Source: Streptomyces sp. NBC_00448
GTDB taxonomy: Bacteria; Actinomycetota; Actinomycetes; Streptomycetales; Streptomycetaceae
DNA: 64,000 nucleotides
Direction: 5' to 3'
Assembly: GCF_036014115.1 (NCBI RefSeq)
Contig: NZ_CP107913.1
Span: 7,495,501 to 7,559,500, forward strand
The notes under the pieces were generated by a model. The model was given only the letters and a program-made list of their open reading frames with translations. It was not told the origin of the DNA and did not search any database. Position numbers and translations under genes: made by a program. This document shows positions 19,480 to 27,474 of the stretch, piece after piece. Each line of letters starts with the position of its first letter. The stretch's first letter is position 1.

Positions 19480-20193
19480 ATGGCATGGCACGAGGATCTG
19501 CTGGTCGGCTTCGACCTGGAGACCACGGGGACCGATCCGCGGCAGGCCCGCATCGTGACCGCGGCGGTCACCGAGGTCAAGGCGGGGGAGCCGGTGCGGC
19601 GCCGCAGCTGGCTCGCCGACCCGGGCGTGCCGATCCCCGCGGAGACCACCGCCATACACGGCGTCAGCACCGAGCGGGCGACCGCGCACGGGCGGCCCGC
19701 ACCCGAGGTCGTCGCCGAGGTCGCGGACGCGCTGCGCGGCTACTGGGCGGCCCGGGTGCCCGTCGTCGTCTACAACGCGCCCTTCGACCTCACCCTTCTG
19801 GACGAGGAGTTGGCGCGGTACGCCCTGCCGAGGCTCGCCTCCGGCGAGGGGACCGCGGGGCCGGTGATCGACCCGCTCGTCATCGACCGCGCGCTCGACC
19901 GCTACCGGCGCGGCAAGCGCACGCTGGAGGCCGCGTGCGCGGTGTACGGCGTGGTACTCGACGGCGCCCACGAGGCGGGCGCCGACGCCCTCGCGGCGGT
20001 CCGGGTGGCCCGGGCGGTCGCGCTGCGGTTCGCCGAGGCGGGCGAGGCCGATCTGTGGGACCTCCAGGAGCGCCAACGGCTCTGGTACGCCGCGTGGGCC
20101 GAGGACTTCCAGGGATGGCTTCGCCGCAAGGACGCTGCCGCTGTGGTGGACCCGCACTGGCCCCTCCGCCCGGCCCACCCGGTCCACGGGTGA
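19480..20193 (+). CDS. DnaQ-like 3'-5' exonuclease
   Basis: 237 residues, one exonuclease domain. ExoI is VGFDLETTGTDP (Asp and Glu metal ligands), ExoII is VVYNAPFDLTLLDEEL, and ExoIII is AHEAGADALAAVRVA, with His and Asp as in DEDDh nucleases. The short C-terminus has no BRCT or GIY-YIG domain, so this is a stand-alone DNA polymerase III epsilon-like exonuclease, probably in repair or proofreading. The ATG at 19480 follows GGAAGGA with suitable spacing. Convergent with the APH gene; a 162-bp palindromic region separates them. Confidence 0.92.
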   Translation: MAWHEDLLVGFDLETTGTDPRQARIVTAAVTEVKAGEPVRRRSWLADPGVPIPAETTAIHGVSTERATAHGRPAPEVVAEVADALRGYWAARVPVVVYNAPFDLTLLDEELARYALPRLASGEGTAGPVIDPLVIDRALDRYRRGKRTLEAACAVYGVVLDGAHEAGADALAAVRVARAVALRFAEAGEADLWDLQERQRLWYAAWAEDFQGWLRRKDAAAVVDPHWPLRPAHPVHG

Positions 20194-20287
20194 CGGCTCC
20201 GCCGTGAGTGCGTGAAGTTCTCGGTGTACGGGGTTCAGGGTGCCCCTGCGCCCCCGGGCTGCCCGGCCACGTGAGTGCCGGAACGTG

Positions 20288-20449
20288 CGGCCCGTGGGTG
20301 GCTTGTCGCGCGGTTCCTCCCCCAGCGTCCCTGATGGGGTTGCACGCCGTCGTCGGCTGACGGTTCCACGCCACGGGGTGGCTGAGCCGCGCGGAAGAGG
20401 GCAACAATCAGGGGCGCGGGGAACTGCGCGACAAGCCACCCACGGGCCG
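20288..20449. repeat. Long palindromic intergenic repeat (GCGGGGAACTGCGCGAC family)
   Basis: Arms at 20288-20317 and 20420-20449 are complementary over 30 bp with one mismatch (left arm starts CGGCCCGTGGGTGGCTTGTC), enclosing about 100 bp. The right arm carries GGGGCGCGGGGAACTGCGCG, a sequence I recognise as dispersed between genes in many Streptomyces genomes. It lies between convergent stops (20193 and 20599), so a shared transcription-termination role is plausible. The rest of the 405-bp gap is the 57-bp tandem repeat; I see no gene in it. Confidence 0.75.
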
Positions 20450-20569
20450 TCAGACGAGGACGAGGCAGCCACCCCGCAGGGGGACGCGACCAGGCACAAC
20501 GCACCGTCAGACGAGGACGAGGCAGCCACCCCGCAGGGGGACGCGACCAGCCACAACGCACCGTCAGAC
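20447..20569. repeat. 57-bp tandem repeat, two full units plus start of a third
   Basis: Units at 20447-20503 and 20504-20560 begin CCGTCAGACGAGGACGAGGC and differ at one base (caggcacaacgca versus cagccacaacgca). A third begins at 20561 and diverges after CCGTCAGAC. The length is a multiple of 3, so a chance + frame repeats a 19-residue acidic peptide, but that frame has no credible start or ribosome-binding site. The array abuts the palindromic repeat. Confidence 0.8.
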
Positions 20570-20598
20570 CGCAAGGGGCTGCCCGTTGACGGGTTCGG

Positions 20599-21462
20599 CT
20601 AGAACGAATACCACCGTACGGACGGGTCCTCCGCGCGGAGCGAGGCCACGCGCCGGCGGAACTCCGTGCGGGCCGCCGGGTTCGCCGGGGCGTGCTGGGC
20701 GACCCAGGCGCACCCCGCGGTCTCCCGGGCGCCGCGCAGCGCCTCGTAGCCGTCCCAGGTGGTGACGTCCCAGCCGTAGGCGGCCGTGAAGGCGGCGTAG
20801 TCCGCGGCGGGCACCCCGTAGCGGTCGCGGCTGAGCGCCTGGACCACCAGGTCGTGCTCGCGCAGGTCGGAGGAGAAGGTCTCCAGGTCGACCAGGACGG
20901 GCCCGTCCGGCCCGATATGCACGTTGCGGGGGAGCGCGTCGCCGTGGATCGGGCCGCGCGGCAGGCGCGGCACGAGGTCGGCCGCGGCCTGCGCGAAAGC
21001 GTCCCTGCGGCGGCGCAGATACGCCGAGTCGGCCGGGTCCACCGCGTCGCCGGCCGCCCGCAGCCACCGCTCCACCCCGGCCAGCAGATCGCGCGGCGGC
21101 AACCCGAAGTCCGGTTCCGGCAGGGCGTGGACGAGCCGCAGCAGCGGTGCCACGTCGACGGTCGCGGCGGGCCGCAGCGACTCCGGCAGCCGCTGCCAGT
21201 ACGTGATCGGGTGCCCCTCCACCAGCCGCACCTCGGACTCGGCGGAGCGCACCGCGGGCACGTCGTGCTTGGCGAGCCAATCCGCGGTGCGCACCTCGCG
21301 TTTGGCCCGGTCCAGCAGATCGGCGCCGCGCCCCACCTTGATCACCAGCCGCCCGGCGGCGAAGACCGCGTTCTCCCCGAAGGAGAGCAGATCGGCCTCC
21401 CGGTGCCCGGCAGCGTCCAGCACCGCCCGCGCCCGGTCCTGCGTGAACACCGCGTCCGCCAT
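20599..21462 (-). CDS. Aminoglycoside phosphotransferase (APH) family kinase
   Basis: 287 residues. The protein-kinase-like fold has VIKVGRG as the ATP-binding Lys strand, the catalytic loop IHGDALPRNVHI (His-Gly-Asp, with the Asn four residues later) and VLVDLETFSSD as the metal-binding Asp block. In place of the usual DWE/DFG there is DLE, common in the actinobacterial phosphotransferase-enzyme group. The substrate is unknown and resistance should not be assumed, since many such genes act on small metabolites. It is divergent from the STAS-like gene 278 bp away; that gap holds only ordinary promoter-like sequence. Confidence 0.85.
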   Translation of the reverse strand: MADAVFTQDRARAVLDAAGHREADLLSFGENAVFAAGRLVIKVGRGADLLDRAKREVRTADWLAKHDVPAVRSAESEVRLVEGHPITYWQRLPESLRPAATVDVAPLLRLVHALPEPDFGLPPRDLLAGVERWLRAAGDAVDPADSAYLRRRRDAFAQAAADLVPRLPRGPIHGDALPRNVHIGPDGPVLVDLETFSSDLREHDLVVQALSRDRYGVPAADYAAFTAAYGWDVTTWDGYEALRGARETAGCAWVAQHAPANPAARTEFRRRVASLRAEDPSVRWYSF

Positions 21463-21740
21463 GCCCAGCCTCTCGCTTCTCTGCCATGCGGCCCACCCGC
21501 ACCGCCCGTTCGCATATGCCGAAGGAATCGGCCATGCGGCGGGGCAACGGCAAGTCTCGCACCCGCACTCGGTGGATTCGCTGCAGATTTCCGGGAAGTC
21601 CGCTGAAACCTGTCGCGAATACGTACCCGTAGTACCGATGAGTTACGACCCCGGCACTGGTCGTATCACGTGCAGGCCCGTTCGGGTGACCGAAACGGGA
21701 CAGGAAACGGGATGCGGGACGCGAAAACCGAGGAGGGGCG

Positions 21741-21986
21741 ATGGCGGTGGTGCCCCTGGACGTGGCCGGCCTCGCCGCCGACCGGGCCACGCTGTCCGCG
21801 CTGGCCCATGTCGCGCTGGCCGCTCGCCGGGCCGGTCACCGGGTGCGGCTGCGCGGCGCCTCGGCCCCGCTACGTGGACTGCTCGAACTCGCCGGGCTCG
21901 CTGGGCAGTTCGAGTGGGAGCCCGAAGAGCGGGAAGAGCCGCTCGGTGTCCAGGAACGCGTTGAGCCCGGTGACGCGCCCGTCTGA
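21741..21986 (+). CDS. STAS-domain-like small protein, overlapping the sigma factor 3' end
   Basis: 81 residues. LARRAGHRVRLRGASAPLRG and LLELAGLAGQFEWEP match the second half of a STAS/anti-anti-sigma-like domain, as in small proteins encoded beside ECF sigma factors in streptomycetes. The ATG at 21741 has a strong AGGAGG 5 nt further upstream than usual spacing, which supports real translation. The last 117 nt overlap the convergent sigma factor gene on the opposite strand. A role in sigma regulation is a guess from position; the classical phosphorylated Ser motif is not visible. Confidence 0.65.
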   Translation: MAVVPLDVAGLAADRATLSALAHVALAARRAGHRVRLRGASAPLRGLLELAGLAGQFEWEPEEREEPLGVQERVEPGDAPV

Positions 21987-22955
21987 GATGTCGAGCACCT
22001 GGAGCGCCCACGCGCGGTGGCCGTGCCCGGACGGGTCGCGGCGGTACTGGCCGAAACCGGGTGCGCCGTTCGCCGCGACCGGCAGCAGCCGGGAGCCCTC
22101 GCATTCACGGCCGGTGCCGGCGAGCCACGCGCGTATCTCCCCGGCTCCCCGCAGCCACAGCGGGTACGGCGGCATGGTCATGGTGGCGTCCTCGTGCAGC
22201 AGGCTGGTGAGGGCGTCGAGGTCGTACCGCTCGAAGGCGTCGACATAGCGGTCCAGCAGGGCCTGCCGCTCCTTGTCCATGGCGGCCGTCGCCGGGGCGT
22301 GCGGGGCGCCCTGGGAGCCCTCGGGCGCGGCCGGGCGGGTGTCGGAGAGCCCGGCGTCCGCCAGGGTGGCGCGGGCGCGCTGCAGGGCGCTGTTGACCGA
22401 CGCGACGGTGGTGCCGAGGAGTTCGGCGGTCTCGCTCGCCTTCCAGGCCAGCACCTCCCGCAGGATCAGCACGGCCCGCTGCCGCGGCGGCAGGTGCTGG
22501 AGGGCGGCCACGAAGGCCAGCCGGATGCTCTCGCGGGAGACCACCACGTCGGCCGGGTCGCCCGCCGACGGCAGCGCCCGCAGGTCCGGCACGGGCTCCA
22601 CCCAGTCCGCCTCCGGGGTGCGGTCCGGCAGCGCCGCGTCGGCCCGCGAGGCCGGCGACAGGTCCATCGGCCGGGCCCGGCGCTTGCCCGCCTTCAGGCT
22701 GTCCAGGCAGACGTTCGTCGCGATGCGGTACAGCCACGAGCGCAGGCTCGCGCGGCCCTCGAAGCCGTCGGCACCCCGCCAGGCCCGCACCATCGTCTCC
22801 TGCACCGCGTCCTCGGCCTCGAAGGCGGAGCCGAGCATGCGATAGCAGTACCCGGTCAACTCGGCCCGGTGCGCCTCCAGGCGCCCCTCGATCCCACCGC
22901 CGGACCGGGTCGACCCGGCCGCCGCGGCCCTGCTCGCGCTCTGCCGTACGCTCAT
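21870..22955 (-). CDS. ECF sigma factor with SnoaL-like C-terminal domain
   Basis: 361 residues. Sigma region 2 (about residues 25-95: LTGYCYRMLGSAFEAEDAVQ, LRSWLYRIATNVCLDSLK) and region 4 (about 165-225: LPPRQRAVLILREVLAWK, VASVNSALQRARATL) are followed by a long NTF2/SnoaL-like domain (about 245-350: RYVDAFERYDLDALTSLLHE, then RAWALQVLDISDGRVTGLN). This architecture is the SigX5/TIGR02960 kind of ECF factor, where the C-terminal domain replaces a separate anti-sigma factor. It lies 79 bp downstream of the MMPL gene, with a hairpin between. The C-terminus overlaps the STAS-like gene on the other strand. Confidence 0.9.
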   Translation of the reverse strand: MSVRQSASRAAAAGSTRSGGGIEGRLEAHRAELTGYCYRMLGSAFEAEDAVQETMVRAWRGADGFEGRASLRSWLYRIATNVCLDSLKAGKRRARPMDLSPASRADAALPDRTPEADWVEPVPDLRALPSAGDPADVVVSRESIRLAFVAALQHLPPRQRAVLILREVLAWKASETAELLGTTVASVNSALQRARATLADAGLSDTRPAAPEGSQGAPHAPATAAMDKERQALLDRYVDAFERYDLDALTSLLHEDATMTMPPYPLWLRGAGEIRAWLAGTGRECEGSRLLPVAANGAPGFGQYRRDPSGHGHRAWALQVLDISDGRVTGLNAFLDTERLFPLFGLPLELPSEPGEFEQST

Positions 22956-22982
22956 GGGCCCACCGTACCCGCGGGCACCGAC

Positions 22983-23015
22983 AGTGCCCCCGAGCCGACG
23001 CGGCGCGGGGGCACT
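22983..23015 (-). terminator. Hairpin between the MMPL and sigma genes
   Basis: AGTGCCCCCG (22983-22992) pairs exactly with CGGGGGCACT (23006-23015) around a 13-nt loop. An outer CCGACAG/CTGTCGG pair extends it. It starts 20 nt past the MMPL stop and probably terminates that transcript ahead of the sigma gene. Confidence 0.65.
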
Positions 23016-23034
23016 TTGGGTCTGTCGGTGCTGG

Positions 23035-25311
23035 TCAGACGCGGTCCGGGACCGGCAGCGGCGGCCGGCTCTCGGCGACCGGCGGCAGCGGCAGCACCGA
23101 CTCGTCGTGGGTCAGGTCGGGCATCCGCCGCATCCACCGCGGCAGGTACCAGTTCCGCTCGCCGAGCAGCGTCATCACCGCCGGCAGCAGCACCCCGCGG
23201 ATCACGGTGGCGTCGATCAGCACCGCGAAGGCCAGGCCGACACCCATCTGCTTCATGCTCTGCATCGACAGCGTCCCGAAGATCGCGAAGACCGCGACCA
23301 TGATGACGGCGGCGCTGGTGACCACGCCCGCGGTGGTGGTGATGCCGTGCTCGATCGCGGCCTTGGTGGTCAGGCCGCGCATCCGCGCCTCGCGGATTCG
23401 GGAGACCACGAACACGTGGTAGTCCATGCTCAGCCCGAAGAGGATCACGAAGAGGAACAGCGGCAGCCAGGCCACCACGGCGCCGCTGCTGTGCGCGCCG
23501 ACCAGCGAGGCGCCGACGCCGTGCTGGAAGACCAGGCTCAGCACCCCGTAGGCCGCGCCCACCGACAGCAGGTTCAGCGCGATCGAGGTCAGCGCGATGG
23601 TCAGGGACCGGAAGGAGAGCAGCATCAGCAGGAAGGCGAAGACGATCACGAACGCGAACACCGGCGGCACGCTGCTGGTGATCTTGTGGGTGAAGTCCAT
23701 CGACGAGGCGGTGTCACCGGTGATCGGCGCCTGGACCCCGTCGAGCTTGCCGAGCGTGTCGGGCCGCACGTGGTCGCGCAGCAGCCGTACGTCGGCCTCG
23801 GCCTTGGACCGGTCGCTGCCGCCGGCCAGCGGCACGTCGATCCGCGCGATGTTCTGCGGTCCGTGCACGGTGACGGTGACCGGGCCGGTGCTGGCGCCCG
23901 AACTGACCGCCTCGGCGCGGAAGTCGGCGATGGCCTTCTTGACCTGCGGCGAGTTGATCGCGTCGGCCTTGACCACCACGTGCGCCGGGTCGGGACCGCC
24001 GGGGAAGGCGGTGTTGATGTGCTCGTAGGTCTTGATGATCGGCAGGCTGTCGCCCAGTTCCTGCGACGTGGACAGGTTCGCGGTGTGCATCGAGAACGCC
24101 GGGATCGCGAGGGCCACCAGGGCGCCGCCGGCGATCAGGGTCGAGGCCTTCGGGTTGCGCAGCACCGGCCGCAGCACGGTCCGCCAGAAGCGGCTGCCGT
24201 TGTTCGCCGCCGGGGCGTGGCCGCGGCCGCGGCCACGGGACTTGCGGCCGATGAACGGGATGCGGCCCTTCTCGACCCGCTGGCCCAGCAGTGACAGCAG
24301 TGCGGGCAGCACCGTCACCGAGCCGAACATCGCGATCGCCACCACGATCATCGTGGCCATGCCCATCGCCTTGAAGTCGCCGATGCCGGTGAAGAGCATC
24401 CCGGCCATCGCCACGATCACGGTGAACCCGGAGATCAGGATGGCCCGGCCGGAGGTGGCCGCGGCGATCCGCAGCGCGGTCTCGGCGTCGTGGCCCGCGG
24501 CGCGCTCCTCGCGCTCCCGGCGCAGGTAGAACAGGCAGTAGTCGACGCCGACCGCCAGACCCACCAGCAGCATCACCGAGTTGGCGGTGTCGCTCATCGG
24601 GATGGCGTGGCTGACCAGTGCGACCACCCCGCCCGCGCCGAGGAACGCGGTCATCGCCAGCGCGACCGGCAGCAGCGCGGCGACCAGCGCGCCGAACGCG
24701 ATCAGCAGGATGGCCAGCGCGACCGGCACCGCGGAGTACTCCGCGGTCTTGAAGTCGCTGCCGAAGGCGTTGTCGACCGCGTGCTCGCCGCTGGCGTCGC
24801 CGAACTCCTCTATCCGCAGGTCCTTGTGGGCGCTCTGGGTCTTGGCGACCGCGTCGAGTACCGGCTGCACATGGTCGGGGGCGTCGTCGGCGGACCCGCG
24901 CATGTCGAAGCGGACCAGGGCGGAGTGGTGGTCCTTGGAGATGGCCTGGGTGTCGTACGGCGAGGTGATCGCCGTCGCGAGGCCGGTGGAGCGCACCGCG
25001 CTCATCACGTCGTCGACCGCGGTGCGGACCGCCGGGTCGGTGACGCTGCCGTGCGCGGTCTGCACCAGCACCATCTCGGACGCCTTGTCCTTCAGCCCGG
25101 CGTCGTCGGTGATGGTCGCGGCCTGGTTGACCTCGCCGGCCATCGACCGGTTCTCGTCGATGTCGGAGCGGCCCACGGACTGGCCGATCACCATGACCGC
25201 GATGACGAAGAGCAGCCAGCCGCCGACTGCCGCCCAGCGGTGCCGGGCGCTCCAGCCGCCCATGGCCGCCGCGATGCCCATTCTGCTGCCGTGTGCGCGA
25301 GCGCGACTCAC
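23035..25311 (-). CDS. MMPL/RND family membrane transporter
   Basis: 758 residues. Topology is of MmpL type: one TM at about residues 25-45 (WLLFVIAVMVIGQ), a periplasmic domain, TM2-6 (about 190-345: LAILLIAFGALVAALL, VMLLVGLAVGVDYCLFYLRR with the conserved GxDYxLF), then TM7 and a second periplasmic domain, and TM8-12 (FVIVFAFLLMLLS, FGLSMDYHVFVVSR). The paired D-Y motifs of the proton relay are present in both halves. Such proteins export lipids or small hydrophobic molecules; no lipid or polyketide genes are adjacent, so the substrate is unknown. It is followed by a hairpin and the ECF sigma gene. Confidence 0.92.
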   Translation of the reverse strand: MSRARAHGSRMGIAAAMGGWSARHRWAAVGGWLLFVIAVMVIGQSVGRSDIDENRSMAGEVNQAATITDDAGLKDKASEMVLVQTAHGSVTDPAVRTAVDDVMSAVRSTGLATAITSPYDTQAISKDHHSALVRFDMRGSADDAPDHVQPVLDAVAKTQSAHKDLRIEEFGDASGEHAVDNAFGSDFKTAEYSAVPVALAILLIAFGALVAALLPVALAMTAFLGAGGVVALVSHAIPMSDTANSVMLLVGLAVGVDYCLFYLRREREERAAGHDAETALRIAAATSGRAILISGFTVIVAMAGMLFTGIGDFKAMGMATMIVVAIAMFGSVTVLPALLSLLGQRVEKGRIPFIGRKSRGRGRGHAPAANNGSRFWRTVLRPVLRNPKASTLIAGGALVALAIPAFSMHTANLSTSQELGDSLPIIKTYEHINTAFPGGPDPAHVVVKADAINSPQVKKAIADFRAEAVSSGASTGPVTVTVHGPQNIARIDVPLAGGSDRSKAEADVRLLRDHVRPDTLGKLDGVQAPITGDTASSMDFTHKITSSVPPVFAFVIVFAFLLMLLSFRSLTIALTSIALNLLSVGAAYGVLSLVFQHGVGASLVGAHSSGAVVAWLPLFLFVILFGLSMDYHVFVVSRIREARMRGLTTKAAIEHGITTTAGVVTSAAVIMVAVFAIFGTLSMQSMKQMGVGLAFAVLIDATVIRGVLLPAVMTLLGERNWYLPRWMRRMPDLTHDESVLPLPPVAESRPPLPVPDRV

Positions 25312-25481
25312 GGTGTCCCCCTTGAAGGATCGTCGTGGGTGGCGGCCTGTGACCTGCCGCTCTTTCCACCCATGACGCTATGAGCTCGGGGGGCGCCGAC
25401 CCATCCGGCCAACTGGTGACTTCAGGTGAGGCGTTCTCCCTCTCAAGGGTGGGGACAGCCCCCCTTCGACCGGAGGGGTAA

Positions 25482-25639
25482 CGACCTGGGTGTGTCAGGG
25501 AGTGGATCAGGGAGCGGCGTCAAGGGGCTTCGCGTCCAAGGCGGAGGAGGGAGGCCACGCGGAGCGTCGCCGACCGACGACAACGCAGGAGGCGGAGTCG
25601 CAGGGTGTCGCGAGCCCGCTCCCTGACACACCCAGGTCG
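25482..25639. repeat. Palindromic intergenic element, copy B
   Basis: 158-bp element with perfect 21-bp terminal inverted repeats (GACCTGGGTGTGTCAGGGAG within 25482-25502, complement at 25619-25639). Read on the minus strand it contains GCGGGCTCGCGAC, CCCTGCGACTCCG and GATCCAC blocks in the same order and spacing as copy A. It sits in the 427-bp gap between the MMPL start and the end of the sulfur operon, where I find no gene. It could terminate the long cys/ssu transcript. Confidence 0.75.
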
Positions 25640-25738
25640 GCGGCCCTGATCATCTGGGCGGGTGCCCCTTACACGTAATGGCTGGGGGCGGGCCGGTGCG
25701 AAGGCGTGATTGCAGGTCGGCGCGGGGGCGCGGGCGGG

Positions 25739-26524
25739 TCAGGCGAGGGCGAGGCGGCCGAGAGGGAGCGCGGTAGGGGCCCCGAGGCGGGCCTCGTCGT
25801 ACCGGCGCAGCAGCAGCTCGGCCACCTCGGGTGCCGGGCCGAGCACGTCGGCGAGCACGTCCGCGCCCGCCTCCCGCGCGCCCCGGGCGATCCGGTCCGG
25901 CAGGAACCCGGGCGCGAGCACGTAAGGCGCCACCGCGATCCGGCGCACCCCTTCCGCGCGCAGCGCGCGCACCGCGTCCTCGGTGCGCGGCAGGGAAGCG
26001 GAGGCGAACGCGGGCCGCACGGCGCACCAACCGGTACGCCGCCACTCCCGCGCGATTGCTGCGATCACCGCGCTCGCCTCCGGGTCGGTGGAGCCGGCCG
26101 ATGCCAGGACGACGCCGGTCCCGGCCCGGTCACGGGCCCGCACCCCGGCCGCCCGCAGCCGCCGCTCCAGGGCGGCGGTCAGCAGCGGCGAGGGACCGAG
26201 CACGGCCGCGGTGCGCAGCCGCAGACCCGGCAGTTCGGCCGCCGACCCGGCAAGCACCGCCGGGATGTCGGTCTTGGCGTGGAACGCCCGGGTCAGCAGC
26301 AGCGGCAGCGCCACCGCGTCGGACACGCCGTCGGCCGCCAGCCGCCGTACGGCGTCCGGCACCGACGGCGCGTCGAAGTCGAGGAACGCGGTGTCCACCC
26401 GCAGCCCCGGCCGGGCCGTCGCCACCCGCGCGGTCAGCGCCCGTACGGTCGCGGCGTGCCGCGGGTCGCGCGAGCCGTGCGCGATCACCAGCAGCGCGGG
26501 CGGGTCCGTACGGGGCGGGCGCAC
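25739..26524 (-). CDS. Sirohydrochlorin chelatase (CbiX/SirB type)
   Basis: 261 residues from the GTG at 26524, chosen because it is 2 nt past the permease stop; upstream the frame runs antisense to the permease. Two CbiX-like halves: residues about 9-115 (LLVIAHGSRDPRHAATVRAL, with the metal-binding His, and VALPLLLTRAFHAKTDIP) and 125-235 (VVLASAGSTDPEASAV, IAVAPYVLAPGFLPDRIA). It probably inserts Fe2+ into sirohydrochlorin to make siroheme, the cofactor of the sulfite reductase at the head of this operon; cobalt is the alternative substrate in the family. Last gene of the sulfur operon. Confidence 0.88.
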   Translation of the reverse strand: MRPPRTDPPALLVIAHGSRDPRHAATVRALTARVATARPGLRVDTAFLDFDAPSVPDAVRRLAADGVSDAVALPLLLTRAFHAKTDIPAVLAGSAAELPGLRLRTAAVLGPSPLLTAALERRLRAAGVRARDRAGTGVVLASAGSTDPEASAVIAAIAREWRRTGWCAVRPAFASASLPRTEDAVRALRAEGVRRIAVAPYVLAPGFLPDRIARGAREAGADVLADVLGPAPEVAELLLRRYDEARLGAPTALPLGRLALA

Positions 26525-26526
26525 GG

Positions 26527-27474
26527 CTACTGGGCCCTCGCGGTCAGGCCGCGGCTGCGCAGCACCCAGCGCTCCAGCGGGCTGAAGACGATCAGGTCGA
26601 TCGCTATGCCCACCACGAGGATCAGCAGGATGCCGAGGAAGACGCCGGCCATGTCGGACGCCTCGCGCATGTTCTCCAGGTAGCGGCCCAGCCCCACGCC
26701 CAGGTCGGGCGAGGAGGCGATCAGCTCGGCGGCCATCAGGGAGCGCCAGGAGAACGCCCAGCCCTGCTTCAGCCCGGCCACGTAGCCCGGCAGGGACGCG
26801 GGCAGCAGGATGAACCAGGCGCCGCGCAGCCCGGTCGCGCCGATGGTGCGGCCCGCCCGCAGGTACAGCGGCGGGACCTGGTCGATGCCGGCCACCAGGC
26901 CGTTGGCGATCGAGGGGACCGCGCCGAGCAGGATCACCGCGTACATCGCCGAGTCGCTCAGGCCCAGCCAGATCACCGCGGCCGGCACCCACGCCACCGA
27001 CGGCAGCGACTGGAGCCCGGACAGGATCGGCCCGATGGCGGCCCGGACGAAGGGCACCCGGGCGACCAGCAGGCCCAGCGGGGTGCCGATCACCAGCGCG
27101 GCGAGGAAGCCGAGCAGACCGCGCTCCACGCTGGTCCAGATGATCGAGAACAGGTCGCCGGCGTTCCACCGGTCCGCCAGCTCCTGCCACACCGCGTGCG
27201 GGCTGGGCAGCTTCGTCGGGTCGGCGACCTTGCCCCACACGCACAGCTGCCACACCACCAGCACCAGCACGACCGCGCTGAGCGGCGGCAGCACCTTCTT
27301 CAGCAGCACCTGCCCGACCGGGGTGCGGCCGACGGAGACGGTCTCCAGCGCGTCCAGGCCGGCCTCCAGGCCGGACAGGTCCCGCGCCGACCGCTGGGCG
27401 CGCGCCTCGTCGTCCGCCCGCTCGTTCCCGTCGAGCGGCGCGGTGTCCTTCGCTCCGGTGTCAGTGCTGGCCAT
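26527..27474 (-). CDS. ssuC: ABC transporter permease, sulfonate/taurine type
   Basis: 315 residues. About six transmembrane segments follow an N-terminal cytoplasmic stretch (residues 1-65). The BPD_transp_1 coupling loop reads LPASLPGYVAGLKQGWAFSW with the EAA-like turn, and SVAWVPAAVIWLGLSDSAMY is typical of the SsuC/TauC/NrtB family. It overlaps the ATPase gene by 14 nt, with the permease start at 27474 inside the ATPase end. It forms the membrane channel of the sulfonate-type importer in this operon. Sulfonate rather than nitrate or bicarbonate is inferred from the cys neighbours. Confidence 0.88.
   Translation of the reverse strand: MASTDTGAKDTAPLDGNERADDEARAQRSARDLSGLEAGLDALETVSVGRTPVGQVLLKKVLPPLSAVVLVLVVWQLCVWGKVADPTKLPSPHAVWQELADRWNAGDLFSIIWTSVERGLLGFLAALVIGTPLGLLVARVPFVRAAIGPILSGLQSLPSVAWVPAAVIWLGLSDSAMYAVILLGAVPSIANGLVAGIDQVPPLYLRAGRTIGATGLRGAWFILLPASLPGYVAGLKQGWAFSWRSLMAAELIASSPDLGVGLGRYLENMREASDMAGVFLGILLILVVGIAIDLIVFSPLERWVLRSRGLTARAQ

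Noticed and set aside
20447..20569. CRISPR-like array
   Set aside because: Repeats are contiguous 57-bp tandem units without spacers and no cas genes are present.
20240..20602. 120-codon ORF over the 57-bp tandem repeat
   Set aside because: Begins in the palindromic repeat, has no good ribosome-binding site and no protein-like sequence outside the repeat.
20599..21462. Aminoglycoside resistance gene
   Set aside because: Only the general APH-family kinase motifs are visible; substrate residues cannot be judged, so no resistance is claimed.
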